In this document: one piece after another, positions 1 to 6,051 of the stretch
Numbering within the stretch: position 1 is the stretch's first letter
How the letters are laid out: each line of letters opens with the position of its first letter
From: DASWVC01 sp036401335
Lineage (GTDB): Bacteria > Verrucomicrobiota > Verrucomicrobiia > Chthoniobacterales > JAFAMB01
Assembly: GCA_036401335.1 (NCBI GenBank)
Contig: DASWVC010000427.1
Span: forward strand, 1 to 6,051
Direction of reading: 5' to 3'
DNA: 6,051 bases
Notes under the pieces: model-generated
Database searches by the model: none
What the model saw: the letters and a program-made list of their open reading frames with translations, nothing else
Told to the model about the DNA's origin: nothing
Position numbers and translations under genes: made by a program

Positions 1-642
1 CTCCTTGGCCAGCTGGCTGTTGGGGACATTGAAACTGACGTCATCGTTGTTGCGAAAACGGGTGGAACGCCAGGTAATTTCCACGACCTGCACGGGTTGG
101 CCTTGCAGGATCAGCCAATCGCTGACTTTGAAGGCATGCCCGGCCTGGAGACCGAACCCGGCGAAAATGTTGCCGAGCGTGTCCTGCAGGGCCAGGCCGA
201 TGATGATGGCGATGACGCCAGAGCCGGCCAACAGGCTGGTGATGGTGAGGTGGTAAAAGACGCCCAGGGCGGAAAAGCTGAGACTCAAGAACAGCAGAAT
301 AGCCACCACCTGGGGCAAGAACCCGGGGATGCGTGCGTGCTCGCCGGGGTAGCCGTAGATCGGCCAGAAAAACCGGTACAGCACCGCGTTCAAGGGAAAG
401 GCAGCCGTGACCAGGGCCATCAGGCCAAGTTCACGCGCTCCCGGCAGATCGACGTTCAGGCAGCGCGCGGCTGCCAGCAGCGCCACACTAAGGGCGAACG
501 GATGGTAAACCCAGGAAAGCGGGACGCCAGCCCGTCGTTTTAGCAAACGCCCGAGCCCGACAATAAGAAGGTAAAAAACAGCCGCCAACAGAAGGCCGAA
601 GGCAAGGGCCCATCGACCTCCTAAAAAGTGCAGGGCTCGCAT
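1..642 (-). CDS. MscS-family mechanosensitive ion channel, N-terminal part (runs off the left edge)
   Basis: The first 214 residues of a small-conductance mechanosensitive channel, an inner-membrane pore that releases solutes on hypo-osmotic shock. Hydrophobic segments lie near residues 11-31, 48-61, 73-93 and 108-131. They are followed by the pore-lining helix at about 137-166, with the family signature GLALQDTLGNIFAG at 149-162. The start of the cytoplasmic beta domain follows (F171-K172-V173-S174-D175-W176, then VVEITWRSTRFR at 187-198 and FNVPNSQLA at 204-212). The usual Gly before the Asp-Trp is Ser here. ATG 642 is the first ATG, GTG or TTG start in this frame after the stop of the upstream gene; there is no clear ribosome binding site, and CTG codons just upstream cannot be excluded. 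It lies 135 nt downstream of the oxidoreductase on the same strand, so co-transcription is possible but not shown. The family call is secure; the exact subfamily is not, because the C-terminus is outside the window. Confidence 0.9.
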   Translation of the reverse strand, partial: MRALHFLGGRWALAFGLLLAAVFYLLIVGLGRLLKRRAGVPLSWVYHPFALSVALLAAARCLNVDLPGARELGLMALVTAAFPLNAVLYRFFWPIYGYPGEHARIPGFLPQVVAILLFLSLSFSALGVFYHLTITSLLAGSGVIAIIIGLALQDTLGNIFAGFGLQAGHAFKVSDWLILQGQPVQVVEITWRSTRFRNNDDVSFNVPNSQLAKE

Positions 643-726
643 TGGCAGCAGGAAGGGATAACAGGCGGCAACGCCCCACCTCCAGTCATTTGCACACCTG
701 CTTTTCCAGGGCTGGGGCGGCGAACG

Positions 727-741
727 GCAGGGTGACCCTGC
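727..741. repeat. Perfect 7-bp inverted repeat between oxidoreductase and channel genes
   Basis: GCAGGGT and ACCCTGC flank a single central G. In RNA this could fold as a GC-rich 6-bp stem with a 3-nt loop. It lies in the 135-nt gap after the oxidoreductase stop and before the channel start. No T-run follows on the minus strand, so it does not look like a standard intrinsic terminator. It could be an operator-like dyad, part of a factor-dependent terminator, or chance in GC-rich DNA. Nothing else recognisable was seen in the gap. Confidence 0.35.
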
Positions 742-777
742 GTGGCATGGGGTGATCCAGGCGCGCGGGCGGTCAGC

Positions 778-1941
778 CTAGCTGATGCTGGCGTGCAGCT
801 TGGTCCACACCGCACCGGCCTTGGCGCTTTTGACTGCCGTGTCGATGAAAGCCATTCCCAGCACGCCATCTTCAACGGTAGGAAAATCAAGGTCCTGCGG
901 CAACGGCAACCCGGCAGCTTCAGCCTCAATCGCCCGTGCCGCTTCCAGGTAAATGTTGGCGAATGCCTCAATGAACGCTTCCGGATGCCCGGCGGGCAAG
1001 CGCGTGAATTTCTTGGCTGCGTCCGTGAGGTAGGCGTTGCCGCGACGGTAAACGCGCCGGGGTGCATCCGGGTATTTGAAGATCAATTCATTGGGGTGCT
1101 CCTGCTGCCACTCGAGCGAGGCTTTGGTTCCGTAAACCCGGATGCTCAAGTTGTTTTCCTCGCCGGCCGACACCTGCGACGCGTAGAGAACGCCGCGTGC
1201 CCCCCCGTGGTACCGAAGGAGCAGGTTGCCGTCGTCCTCCAACCGGCGACCCTCGACGAAGGTGGTGAAGTCCGCGCAGAGCTCCTCGATTTCAAGGCCC
1301 GTGATGTAACGGCCGAGGTTTTCCGCATGTGTGCCGATGTCACCGATGCAGCTGCTGGCACCGGCCCGCGCCGGATCGGTCCGCCAGGCAGCCTGTTTCT
1401 GGCCCTCCACGTCAATGGGGCTAAGCAGCCAATCCTGCGGGTACTCCGCCACGATTTTGAGCACCTTGCCAAGTTCGCCCGCGAGAACCCGTTGGCGTGC
1501 TTCCTTCACCATCGGATAACCGGTGTAGTTGTGGGTCAGGGCGAAAACCTTGCCGGTTTGACGGACCAATTCCCGAAGTTCCAACGCCTCACGCAGGTTA
1601 TGGGTCATCGGCTTGTCGGACACGACGTTAAAACCGGCTTCCAGGAACGTTTTGGACACGGGGAAGTGCAGGTGGTTGGGGGTGACAATCGACACAAAAT
1701 CAATCCGCTCACCCGCCGGCAGCTTCGCTTCCTGTGCTGCCATGGCGCCGTAGCTGTCGTAGACGCGTTGAGGATTCAAGCCGAGCGCAGCCCCGCTCTC
1801 GCGCGCTTTGGCGGGATCGGCCGAAAATGCGCCGGCCGTCAGCTCGATTTTGCCGTCCAGGTTGGCTGCCCAGCGGTGAACCGCGCCGATAAAGGCATCC
1901 TTGCCCCCGCCAACCATTCCCATCTTTAATTTACGTGACAT
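778..1941 (-). CDS. Gfo/Idh/MocA family NAD(P)-dependent oxidoreductase
   Basis: A complete 387-residue cytoplasmic dehydrogenase of the glucose-fructose oxidoreductase / inositol dehydrogenase / MocA family. These enzymes oxidise or reduce a hydroxyl or keto group of a sugar, sugar acid or cyclitol with NAD(P). The N-terminal Rossmann fold opens with the nucleotide-binding glycines in MGMVGGGKDAFIG (residues 7-19). The VSIVTPNHLH strand and loop is at 83-92, and the family's E/D-K-P motif is D109-K110-P111, where Lys110 is the expected catalytic residue. The second signature, D201-I-G-T-H205, supplies the active-site His and Asp. The C-terminal alpha/beta domain runs to about residue 380. 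Length is normal for the family. ATG 1941 fits the usual N-terminus, with no obvious Shine-Dalgarno sequence. It lies 34 nt after the sugar isomerase gene on the same strand, a pairing common in carbohydrate catabolic operons. The substrate cannot be deduced. Confidence 0.93.
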   Translation of the reverse strand: MSRKLKMGMVGGGKDAFIGAVHRWAANLDGKIELTAGAFSADPAKARESGAALGLNPQRVYDSYGAMAAQEAKLPAGERIDFVSIVTPNHLHFPVSKTFLEAGFNVVSDKPMTHNLREALELRELVRQTGKVFALTHNYTGYPMVKEARQRVLAGELGKVLKIVAEYPQDWLLSPIDVEGQKQAAWRTDPARAGASSCIGDIGTHAENLGRYITGLEIEELCADFTTFVEGRRLEDDGNLLLRYHGGARGVLYASQVSAGEENNLSIRVYGTKASLEWQQEHPNELIFKYPDAPRRVYRRGNAYLTDAAKKFTRLPAGHPEAFIEAFANIYLEAARAIEAEAAGLPLPQDLDFPTVEDGVLGMAFIDTAVKSAKAGAVWTKLHASIS

Positions 1942-1975
1942 TTTTAGGTGTTGCTGGGTTTCTGCAGCCGTTTAC

Positions 1976-3013
1976 TTACTGGTTTTCCCGGTCGAACGCC
2001 GAATCGAAAGCTACGTTGCTAGGCGTGAAATCGTAACCCTTCACATTGCGGCAGGACTCCGTGGCTCCGTGCACCCGGTCCATCCGGATGTCCTCCCACT
2101 CGATCGACAGCGGCCCATGGTAGTGAACGTCGTTAAGCGCCACGATGATGTCCTCAAATTTGATGTCGCCGTGGCCGATGGACCGGAAATCCCAATACCG
2201 GCGGTGATCGCCAAAATCGGTGTGGCCGCCGAATACCCCGACGTCACCGTTGCCGTGTCCCCACCAGACGTCCTTCATGTGGGCGTGGTAAATGCGGTCG
2301 CCGAAGTCCCGGACAAATTTTACGTAATCGACCCCCTGGTAACCGAGGTGCGACGGGTCGTAGTTGAAGCCGAACCGGGGGTGGCTCTTGACGGCCTCGA
2401 GGGCCCGGTGGGCGGAGGCAATGTCAAAGGCGATCTCGGTGGGGTGCACTTCCAGGGCGAAGTTCACGCCGGCTTCGTCGCACGCGTCCAGAATGGGCAG
2501 AAACCGGTGGGCAAAATCGTCAAACCCTTTCTGGAGGTAAGCCTGGCTGGTGGGCGGAAAGGCGTAACAAGCCTGCCAGATGCTCGACCCCGTAAAACCG
2601 TTGACCACCGCCGGAAAGTCCAGGTCGCGGTGCGGTTTGGCATCGATGAAGTTACGACAGGCGCGCGCAGTCAGCTTCAGCCGTTCGGCCGCCCGCTGCC
2701 GGACGCCTTCCGGATTGCCGTCACCCCAAAGGTCAGGGGGCAGAATCGCCTGGTGACGTTCGTCGATGCGGTCGCAAACGGCTTGGCCGGCGAGGTGATT
2801 GGAAACGCCGAAAGCCGTCAACCCATGTTCAGTCAGGATCTGCCAGCGTTCCTCGCAGTAATCCTTCGATTCTGCTGCTTTCGGCACGTCGAAATGGTCG
2901 CCCCAACAGGCAAGTTCCAAGCCGTCAAAGCCCATTTGTTTGGCGAGGGGGGCGAGGGTGCGAAGCGGCAAGTCGGCCCATTGGCCGGTGAACAAAGTGA
3001 CGGGTCTGGCCAT
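1976..3013 (-). CDS. Sugar phosphate isomerase/epimerase (AP endonuclease 2-type TIM barrel)
   Basis: A 345-residue protein of the xylose-isomerase-like TIM-barrel superfamily that includes IolE/IolI-type and other sugar isomerases, epimerases and lyases. The expected divalent-metal ligands are recognisable: E188 in ALEVHP, D219 and H222 in NYDPSHLG, H245 in YHAHMKD and E305 in SIEWED. A start-proximal substrate-pocket motif, LELACWGDHFDV, is at 32-43. I chose ATG 3013 because the family normally begins just before the first barrel strand (here RPVTLFTGQWADLP, 3-16). The frame stays open to ATG 3085 and TTG 3091, but that extra stretch is proline-rich, unlike the family and probably untranslated. 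It is the first gene of the likely minus-strand operon with the oxidoreductase. Such pairs handle oxidised sugars or inositols, and some homologous pairs act on 3-keto glycosides. The exact reaction is unknown. Confidence 0.9.
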   Translation of the reverse strand: MARPVTLFTGQWADLPLRTLAPLAKQMGFDGLELACWGDHFDVPKAAESKDYCEERWQILTEHGLTAFGVSNHLAGQAVCDRIDERHQAILPPDLWGDGNPEGVRQRAAERLKLTARACRNFIDAKPHRDLDFPAVVNGFTGSSIWQACYAFPPTSQAYLQKGFDDFAHRFLPILDACDEAGVNFALEVHPTEIAFDIASAHRALEAVKSHPRFGFNYDPSHLGYQGVDYVKFVRDFGDRIYHAHMKDVWWGHGNGDVGVFGGHTDFGDHRRYWDFRSIGHGDIKFEDIIVALNDVHYHGPLSIEWEDIRMDRVHGATESCRNVKGYDFTPSNVAFDSAFDRENQ

Positions 3014-3187
3014 AACGAAAGAGAAGGGTGCGTAGAAAGGCGGTACGTGAAAAGGGGTGGGGGAAGCTGCAGCATTACCAAGCATGGGCAACGGGACCTG
3101 GCAAGCCCGAAGGAAGCGGCGACTTACGGTGTGCCGTCAATTTCTTGGTCTCGACGCGGTGCCGTTGTCCCGCTTAACCTCACGGGG
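3014..3187. promoter_or_regulatory. Divergent intergenic control region
   Basis: These 174 nt separate the minus-strand isomerase/oxidoreductase operon from the plus-strand phosphatase-like gene, so promoters for both directions must lie here or inside the genes. A short imperfect dyad, ACGG-TGTG-CCGT at 3126-3137, flanked by TTA and CAA, is the only operator-like structure I see. A TTGACG hexamer on the minus strand in the same spot could be a -35 element, but no good -10 hexamer follows at the right distance. No ribosome binding site with strong Shine-Dalgarno character precedes either start. Assignment as a control region rests on position, not on a recognised binding motif. Confidence 0.4.
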
Positions 3188-4195
3188 ATGCCGGTCGCGT
3201 TTAACCATGAACAGGTGCGTCAGCTTCTCCTGGAACTTGGCGGCTTCATCCGTCAACGGCTCATTGAAGTGCGCGCGGAACGCAGTGACCTGGCCATGGT
3301 CGCGCGCCAGGATGTCGCCGACACGATCTACGAAATTGACCGGGTCAGTGAAGTGGTGATTGCTCGATGGTTTGAGCAGTCCTGGCCGGCCGGGGTGCCG
3401 GTCGAGGTGGTGATGGAGGGAGTGGATCCCGCGCAAACGCTCACGTTTCCCGCCGGCATCGGCGTTGGCCGAACGCGGTTGAAGCTGATCCTGGACCCCA
3501 TCGACGGCACGCGCGGCATCATGTACGACAAACGCCCGGCCTGGTTTCTGGCCGGGGCGGCCCCCCAAAAGGGAGCGGACACCACCGTGGCAGACATTGA
3601 GGTGGCGGTCATGGTGGAGTTGCCGACTTCAAAGCAGTGGCGCAGTGACGCCCTTTCCGCCATTCGCGGTCGCGGTTATCAGGCTCACGCCGCCAACGTG
3701 TTTACCGGCGAGGCTTTTCCCCTGAGCCTGCGTCCGTCGCAGGCGACGGATTTTCGCCATGGGTTCGCGTACTTCAGCCGGTTCTTTCCTGCGGGGAAAG
3801 CACGGACGGCCCAGTTGGAAGAGGACCTCTGGGTCGCCCTCGGGTATTCACACGGCAAAGAAGAAGTGATTTTTGAGGACCAGTACATCTCGACCGGCGG
3901 TCAGTTCTACGAGGTGCTCGCCGGGCACGACCGCCTCATCGGCGACGTCCGGCCCCTGGTGCATGAAATGTTAGGACTGAAGGACGGCCTGCATTGCCAC
4001 CCTTACGACGTGGCCGCAGGCTTGGTGCTGACGGAGGCCGGAGTCATCCTGGAAAAGCCGTTCGGCGGCGCGTTGGATGCACCCCTGGACACGACTTCAT
4101 CCGTGAGCTGGATGCTGTACGCCAACCCGCACCTGGCCGAACAGGTACGCCCGAGGCTGCGCAAGCTCCTGGAAGAGGCGCTAAAGAAATTGTAA
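3188..4195 (+). CDS. Inositol monophosphatase-family protein, long divergent form
   Basis: A 335-residue soluble protein of the metal-dependent phosphatase superfamily (IMPase, FBPase and CysQ types), which hydrolyses phosphate monoesters with Mg2+. The defining motif is L102-D103-P104-I105-D106-G107-T108, where both Asp residues bind metal. E77 in VVMEGVDP sits where the upstream metal-binding Glu is expected. The C-terminal signature appears as P272-Y273-D274-V-A-A-G278-LVLTEAG; Tyr replaces the usual Trp before the metal-binding Asp. Typical inositol monophosphatases have about 270 residues. Here the two Asp motifs are about 168 residues apart rather than about 127 as in human IMPA1, so the middle carries an insertion. 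ATG 3188 was chosen because family similarity begins soon after it. The frame is open far upstream only because it runs antisense to the isomerase gene; GTG 3131 is a weaker alternative. The gene is divergent from the sugar isomerase/dehydrogenase operon, hinting at a related substrate. The actual substrate is unknown. Confidence 0.85.
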   Translation: MPVAFNHEQVRQLLLELGGFIRQRLIEVRAERSDLAMVARQDVADTIYEIDRVSEVVIARWFEQSWPAGVPVEVVMEGVDPAQTLTFPAGIGVGRTRLKLILDPIDGTRGIMYDKRPAWFLAGAAPQKGADTTVADIEVAVMVELPTSKQWRSDALSAIRGRGYQAHAANVFTGEAFPLSLRPSQATDFRHGFAYFSRFFPAGKARTAQLEEDLWVALGYSHGKEEVIFEDQYISTGGQFYEVLAGHDRLIGDVRPLVHEMLGLKDGLHCHPYDVAAGLVLTEAGVILEKPFGGALDAPLDTTSSVSWMLYANPHLAEQVRPRLRKLLEEALKKL

Positions 4196-4342
4196 CAGCT
4201 GTATAAATTTTATGGATTGTGTCAACAGGGCTACTGAATGAGCTAGAACCACACACGCCCGGCAGTGTTCCAGCCGCTAAACTTATGTTTTTCATTGATA
4301 CCATTCTTACAATTGCTACCATTGATACAATTTTAATTGGAA
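4196..4342 (+). promoter_or_regulatory. AT-rich intergenic region, probable promoter of the AraC-family gene
   Basis: This 147-nt gap is markedly richer in A and T than the flanking genes. It contains TATAAATTTTA at 4202-4212, two TACAAT hexamers resembling a -10 box (4308-4313 and 4326-4331), and a short dyad, CAATT-TT-AATTG, at 4328-4339 just before the regulator start. I found no well-spaced -35 hexamer and no GC-rich hairpin with a T-run that would end the phosphatase transcript. If the second TACAAT is used, the regulator mRNA would be nearly leaderless. The promoter role is inferred from position and composition. Confidence 0.4.
4294..4329 (+). repeat. Four imperfect tandem copies of a 9-bp unit
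   Basis: Consecutive units read ATTGATACC, ATTCTTACA, ATTGCTACC and ATTGATACA. Against the first unit the others match at 6, 8 and 8 of 9 positions. The following nine bases (ATTTTAATT) no longer fit well. The array ends 13 nt before the ATG of the AraC-family gene, so it sits where an operator or promoter would be. It may bind a protein at one-turn intervals, or be a small slippage-generated repeat. Confidence 0.6.
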
Positions 4343-5407
4343 ATGAGTGTTCAAGAGGAGCAGGTAAGGCGGGCTTTGGCCCGGGGGGATCAATTCGTCG
4401 GGGCCGCCCCCGAAGGTCTGCGCGTTGCTTCCCACTCCACCCACCTTTTGTTTCACTATGGGCAGCAGCTCGATTCCGTGTTTCATCCCGGCTGTGTGCG
4501 GCTGTTCAGCCGGACGCGCGGCAAGCTGAGCGGCGAGGTTTCCCGGGTGACCTTCGAGCACTTGGCGGCCTGCTTTCTAAGGCTGGACCAGGCCAGCCTT
4601 TCGCGGGCCATTCAACCCGAGGGGAGGTTTGGTTTGCTCCTCCAGCTGCAGTCTGCGGCCGGTTGCCTGTGGAACGGTTTCGACCTGCGTGAACCGAGCA
4701 TCGTCGTTTATGGGCCGGGAAGTGAACACGCAGGATTGCAGACCGGCGGCGCGGAGGGCGTTTACCTCTCCATGTCCCTGAAAAGGCTGGGCCGAATGCT
4801 CGGTTCGGCCGACCGCCAAGTGCTTAAAAGGCTGGAAACCGGCTGTCACCGGGTGAACCTGCCAGCATACTTCTTTGGATCCTTTTACCAAACGCTTTTG
4901 CAGGTCAAAGCGGCAACCGTGCACCGGCCCGAGATGCTCGAGCACGTGGAAGTGCGCCGCCCGTTTGAAGCCTCGATTGAGCAGAGCCTCTTGCAGGTTT
5001 TCGCCTCTCATGAGCAATGGTCGGCGGAATGGCAGGCCGCCCCTGCGGAACTCGTTCGTACGGTGGGAAGGGTGGAGGAGTTCGCTCGCCTTCACCCGTT
5101 TGAACGATTGACGTCCCGGCGGGTGCTACATGCTTTGAACCTTGACCGGCGGCATACTGACCGTGCCTTTCAGGCGCTTTTTCGTGAAAGCCTTGGCCGT
5201 TACCTGAAGCTGCTGTGGTTTGATCAGGTTCAGACGGCGTTGCGCCGTGCCGACGCCAACGCCAAAGGTGTACGGAACTTTCTTGGCCGTCGACGCCTGC
5301 CGTTCTTTCTTGGCTGGCGTCACCGACGGCTCTTTGGCGCGAAGCCCGAACAGAGTTTCGGCGGGGGGGCCGCCTACGACCACTACCCAGGTCCAAGACG
5401 GGTTTAG
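4343..5407 (+). CDS. AraC-family transcriptional regulator with a degenerate second helix-turn-helix
   Basis: A 354-residue protein matching the AraC/XylS plan: a sensing domain (about 30-230), then a C-terminal DNA-binding domain. The first helix-turn-helix is recognisable at about 256-281 (VLHALNLDRRHTDRAFQALF at 261-280), and the linking helix reads LGRYLKLLWFDQVQTALRRAD at 284-304. After that the usual pattern, a V-x-x-V/I-A block, then G-F, then a Phe about 6 residues on, is missing. Residues 309-328 are basic and unlike the family, yet RRLFGAKPEQ at 328-337 resumes the normal ending. This segment is about two residues short, so small compensating indels or decay are possible. The last 17 residues are also unlike the family. 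ATG 4343 was chosen; TTG 4337 is the only nearby alternative. There is no good ribosome binding site. The stop overlaps the stop of the convergent oxoprolinase gene. The target genes and ligand are unknown. Confidence 0.8.
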   Translation: MSVQEEQVRRALARGDQFVGAAPEGLRVASHSTHLLFHYGQQLDSVFHPGCVRLFSRTRGKLSGEVSRVTFEHLAACFLRLDQASLSRAIQPEGRFGLLLQLQSAAGCLWNGFDLREPSIVVYGPGSEHAGLQTGGAEGVYLSMSLKRLGRMLGSADRQVLKRLETGCHRVNLPAYFFGSFYQTLLQVKAATVHRPEMLEHVEVRRPFEASIEQSLLQVFASHEQWSAEWQAAPAELVRTVGRVEEFARLHPFERLTSRRVLHALNLDRRHTDRAFQALFRESLGRYLKLLWFDQVQTALRRADANAKGVRNFLGRRRLPFFLGWRHRRLFGAKPEQSFGGGAAYDHYPGPRRV

Positions 5408-6051
5408 TCTCCGGGAGGTCCGAACCCGCCACCCCCCGGCGTTTCGAGGGACAAGGTGCCGCCAGCGTCGATTTCAACCTGAGCAGTGCCGGGCAGCAGT
5501 TGTTGGGTCCCGTTTGGTTGAACGCACACGTTCCGGCCGCAACGTCCCGGTTGGCCGCCGGCCAAGCCAAAAGGCGGGTGGGTGCGGCTGCCGGTCAGGA
5601 GCGAAACGGTCACCTTTTCCGTAAATTTGAGCGTTCGGACCACGCCATCGCCCCCGGGCCATTGCCCCGCCCCGCCGGAGCCTTGCCGAATGAAAAACTC
5701 GGCGACTTCCACCGGGTACCGGGACTCAAGCACCTCGAGGTCGGTCAGGCGCGAGTTGGTCATGTGGGTGTGCACGGCGGAGGCGCCTTTAAACCCGGGG
5801 CCGGCGCCGGCGCCGCCGCAGATGGTTTCATAATATTGGTGGCGGGCATTGCCGAAGGTGAGGTTGTTCATCGTGCCCTGGCCGGCAGCCAGGCAGCCGA
5901 GCGCACCAAAAAGGGCGTTGGTAAGCGCCTGCGACGTCTCGACGTTCCCGGCAACCACCGCCGCAGGGTTTTGCGGTGCCAGCATTGAGCCCTGCGGAAT
6001 CACGAGGCGAAGGGCTTCCAGGCACCCTTCATTGAGCGGGAGATCGCTGCC
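5404..6051 (-). CDS. 5-oxoprolinase / N-methylhydantoinase B family protein, C-terminal part (runs off the right edge)
   Basis: The last 215 residues of a HyuB/oxoprolinase-type subunit or domain. These cytoplasmic enzymes use ATP, with a HyuA partner or fused domain, to open cyclic amides such as 5-oxoproline or hydantoins. Visible signatures, counted from the window edge, are DLPLNEGC (3-10), AVVAGNVETSQ (31-41), QGTMNNLTFGN (58-68), YYETICGGAGAGPG (73-86), SAVHTHMTNSRLTD (91-104), RQGSGGAGQWPGGDGVVR (122-139) and the terminal ETPGGGGFG (203-211). The reading frame is intact up to the edge and ends at TAA 5404-5406. It resembles eukaryotic-type 5-oxoprolinase as well as stand-alone HyuB, so whether it is a separate subunit (usually over 500 residues) or the end of a fused protein of about 1,200-1,300 residues cannot be told here. 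It is convergent with the AraC-family gene. Confidence 0.93.
   Translation of the reverse strand, partial: GSDLPLNEGCLEALRLVIPQGSMLAPQNPAAVVAGNVETSQALTNALFGALGCLAAGQGTMNNLTFGNARHQYYETICGGAGAGPGFKGASAVHTHMTNSRLTDLEVLESRYPVEVAEFFIRQGSGGAGQWPGGDGVVRTLKFTEKVTVSLLTGSRTHPPFGLAGGQPGRCGRNVCVQPNGTQQLLPGTAQVEIDAGGTLSLETPGGGGFGPPGD

Noticed and set aside
742..1929. Plus-strand open frame of 395 codons.
   Set aside because: It mirrors the Gfo/Idh/MocA gene on the opposite strand; its translation has no recognisable domain, while the minus-strand frame has complete motifs.
3014..3091. N-terminal extension of the isomerase from TTG 3091 or ATG 3085, possibly a signal peptide.
   Set aside because: It lacks a positively charged N-region followed by a continuous hydrophobic core, is proline-rich, and the family usually starts at about ATG 3013.
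1901..3187. Plus-strand frame open without a stop upstream of and in phase with the phosphatase-like gene, which would make a 764-residue protein.
   Set aside because: It is antisense to the well-supported sugar isomerase and resembles no family. Open antisense frames are common in GC-rich coding DNA.
4294..4329. Short repeats considered as a CRISPR array.
   Set aside because: The units are only 9 bp, directly adjacent without spacers, and there are no cas genes.
4219..4692. A GTG-started frame in which the 9-bp repeat would encode a repeating Ile-Asp-Thr-like peptide.
   Set aside because: Most of it overlaps the regulator in another frame, the downstream translation looks random, and there is no ribosome binding site.
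4577..5570. Minus-strand open frames opposite the AraC-family gene.
   Set aside because: The translations are low-complexity and Arg/Pro-rich without family motifs; the plus strand carries the recognisable regulator domains.

Overview
The window is a GC-rich bacterial chromosomal segment with six protein-coding genes, two of them cut by the window edges. There is no RNA gene, insertion sequence, CRISPR array or phage gene that I can support. The mix of families (a Gfo/Idh/MocA dehydrogenase paired with a TIM-barrel sugar isomerase, a long inositol-monophosphatase-like protein, an AraC regulator, an oxoprolinase/hydantoinase B) and the lack of Shine-Dalgarno sequences would suit a Verrucomicrobiota-like or Planctomycetota-like soil or freshwater bacterium. 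That placement is an impression, not something the sequence proves.

Layout, left to right. Positions 1-642 (minus) hold the first 214 residues of an MscS-type mechanosensitive channel that runs off the left edge. Positions 778-1941 (minus) encode a complete Gfo/Idh/MocA NAD(P)-dependent oxidoreductase. Positions 1976-3013 (minus) encode a sugar phosphate isomerase/epimerase-type TIM barrel. The last two are 34 nt apart, with the isomerase first, and look like one operon. A 174-nt divergent intergenic region (3014-3187) separates them from a plus-strand inositol-monophosphatase-family protein (3188-4195). An AT-rich 147-nt spacer with a 9-bp imperfect tandem repeat leads into a plus-strand AraC-family regulator (4343-5407). 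Its second helix-turn-helix looks damaged or very divergent. The regulator converges on the C-terminal end of a 5-oxoprolinase / hydantoinase B protein (5404-6051, minus) and the two stop codons overlap.

How the genes may work together: the oxidoreductase, the isomerase and the divergent phosphatase-like gene form a plausible small carbohydrate or cyclitol module. In such a module a sugar or inositol-like compound would be oxidised, isomerised or cleaved, and dephosphorylated. Substrates cannot be read from sequence. The channel, the AraC regulator and the oxoprolinase subunit have no evident link to that module. Nothing here clearly amounts to a new multi-gene system. The points most worth a second look are the degenerate AraC C-terminus, the 9-bp repeat in front of it, and the enlarged, divergent phosphatase.
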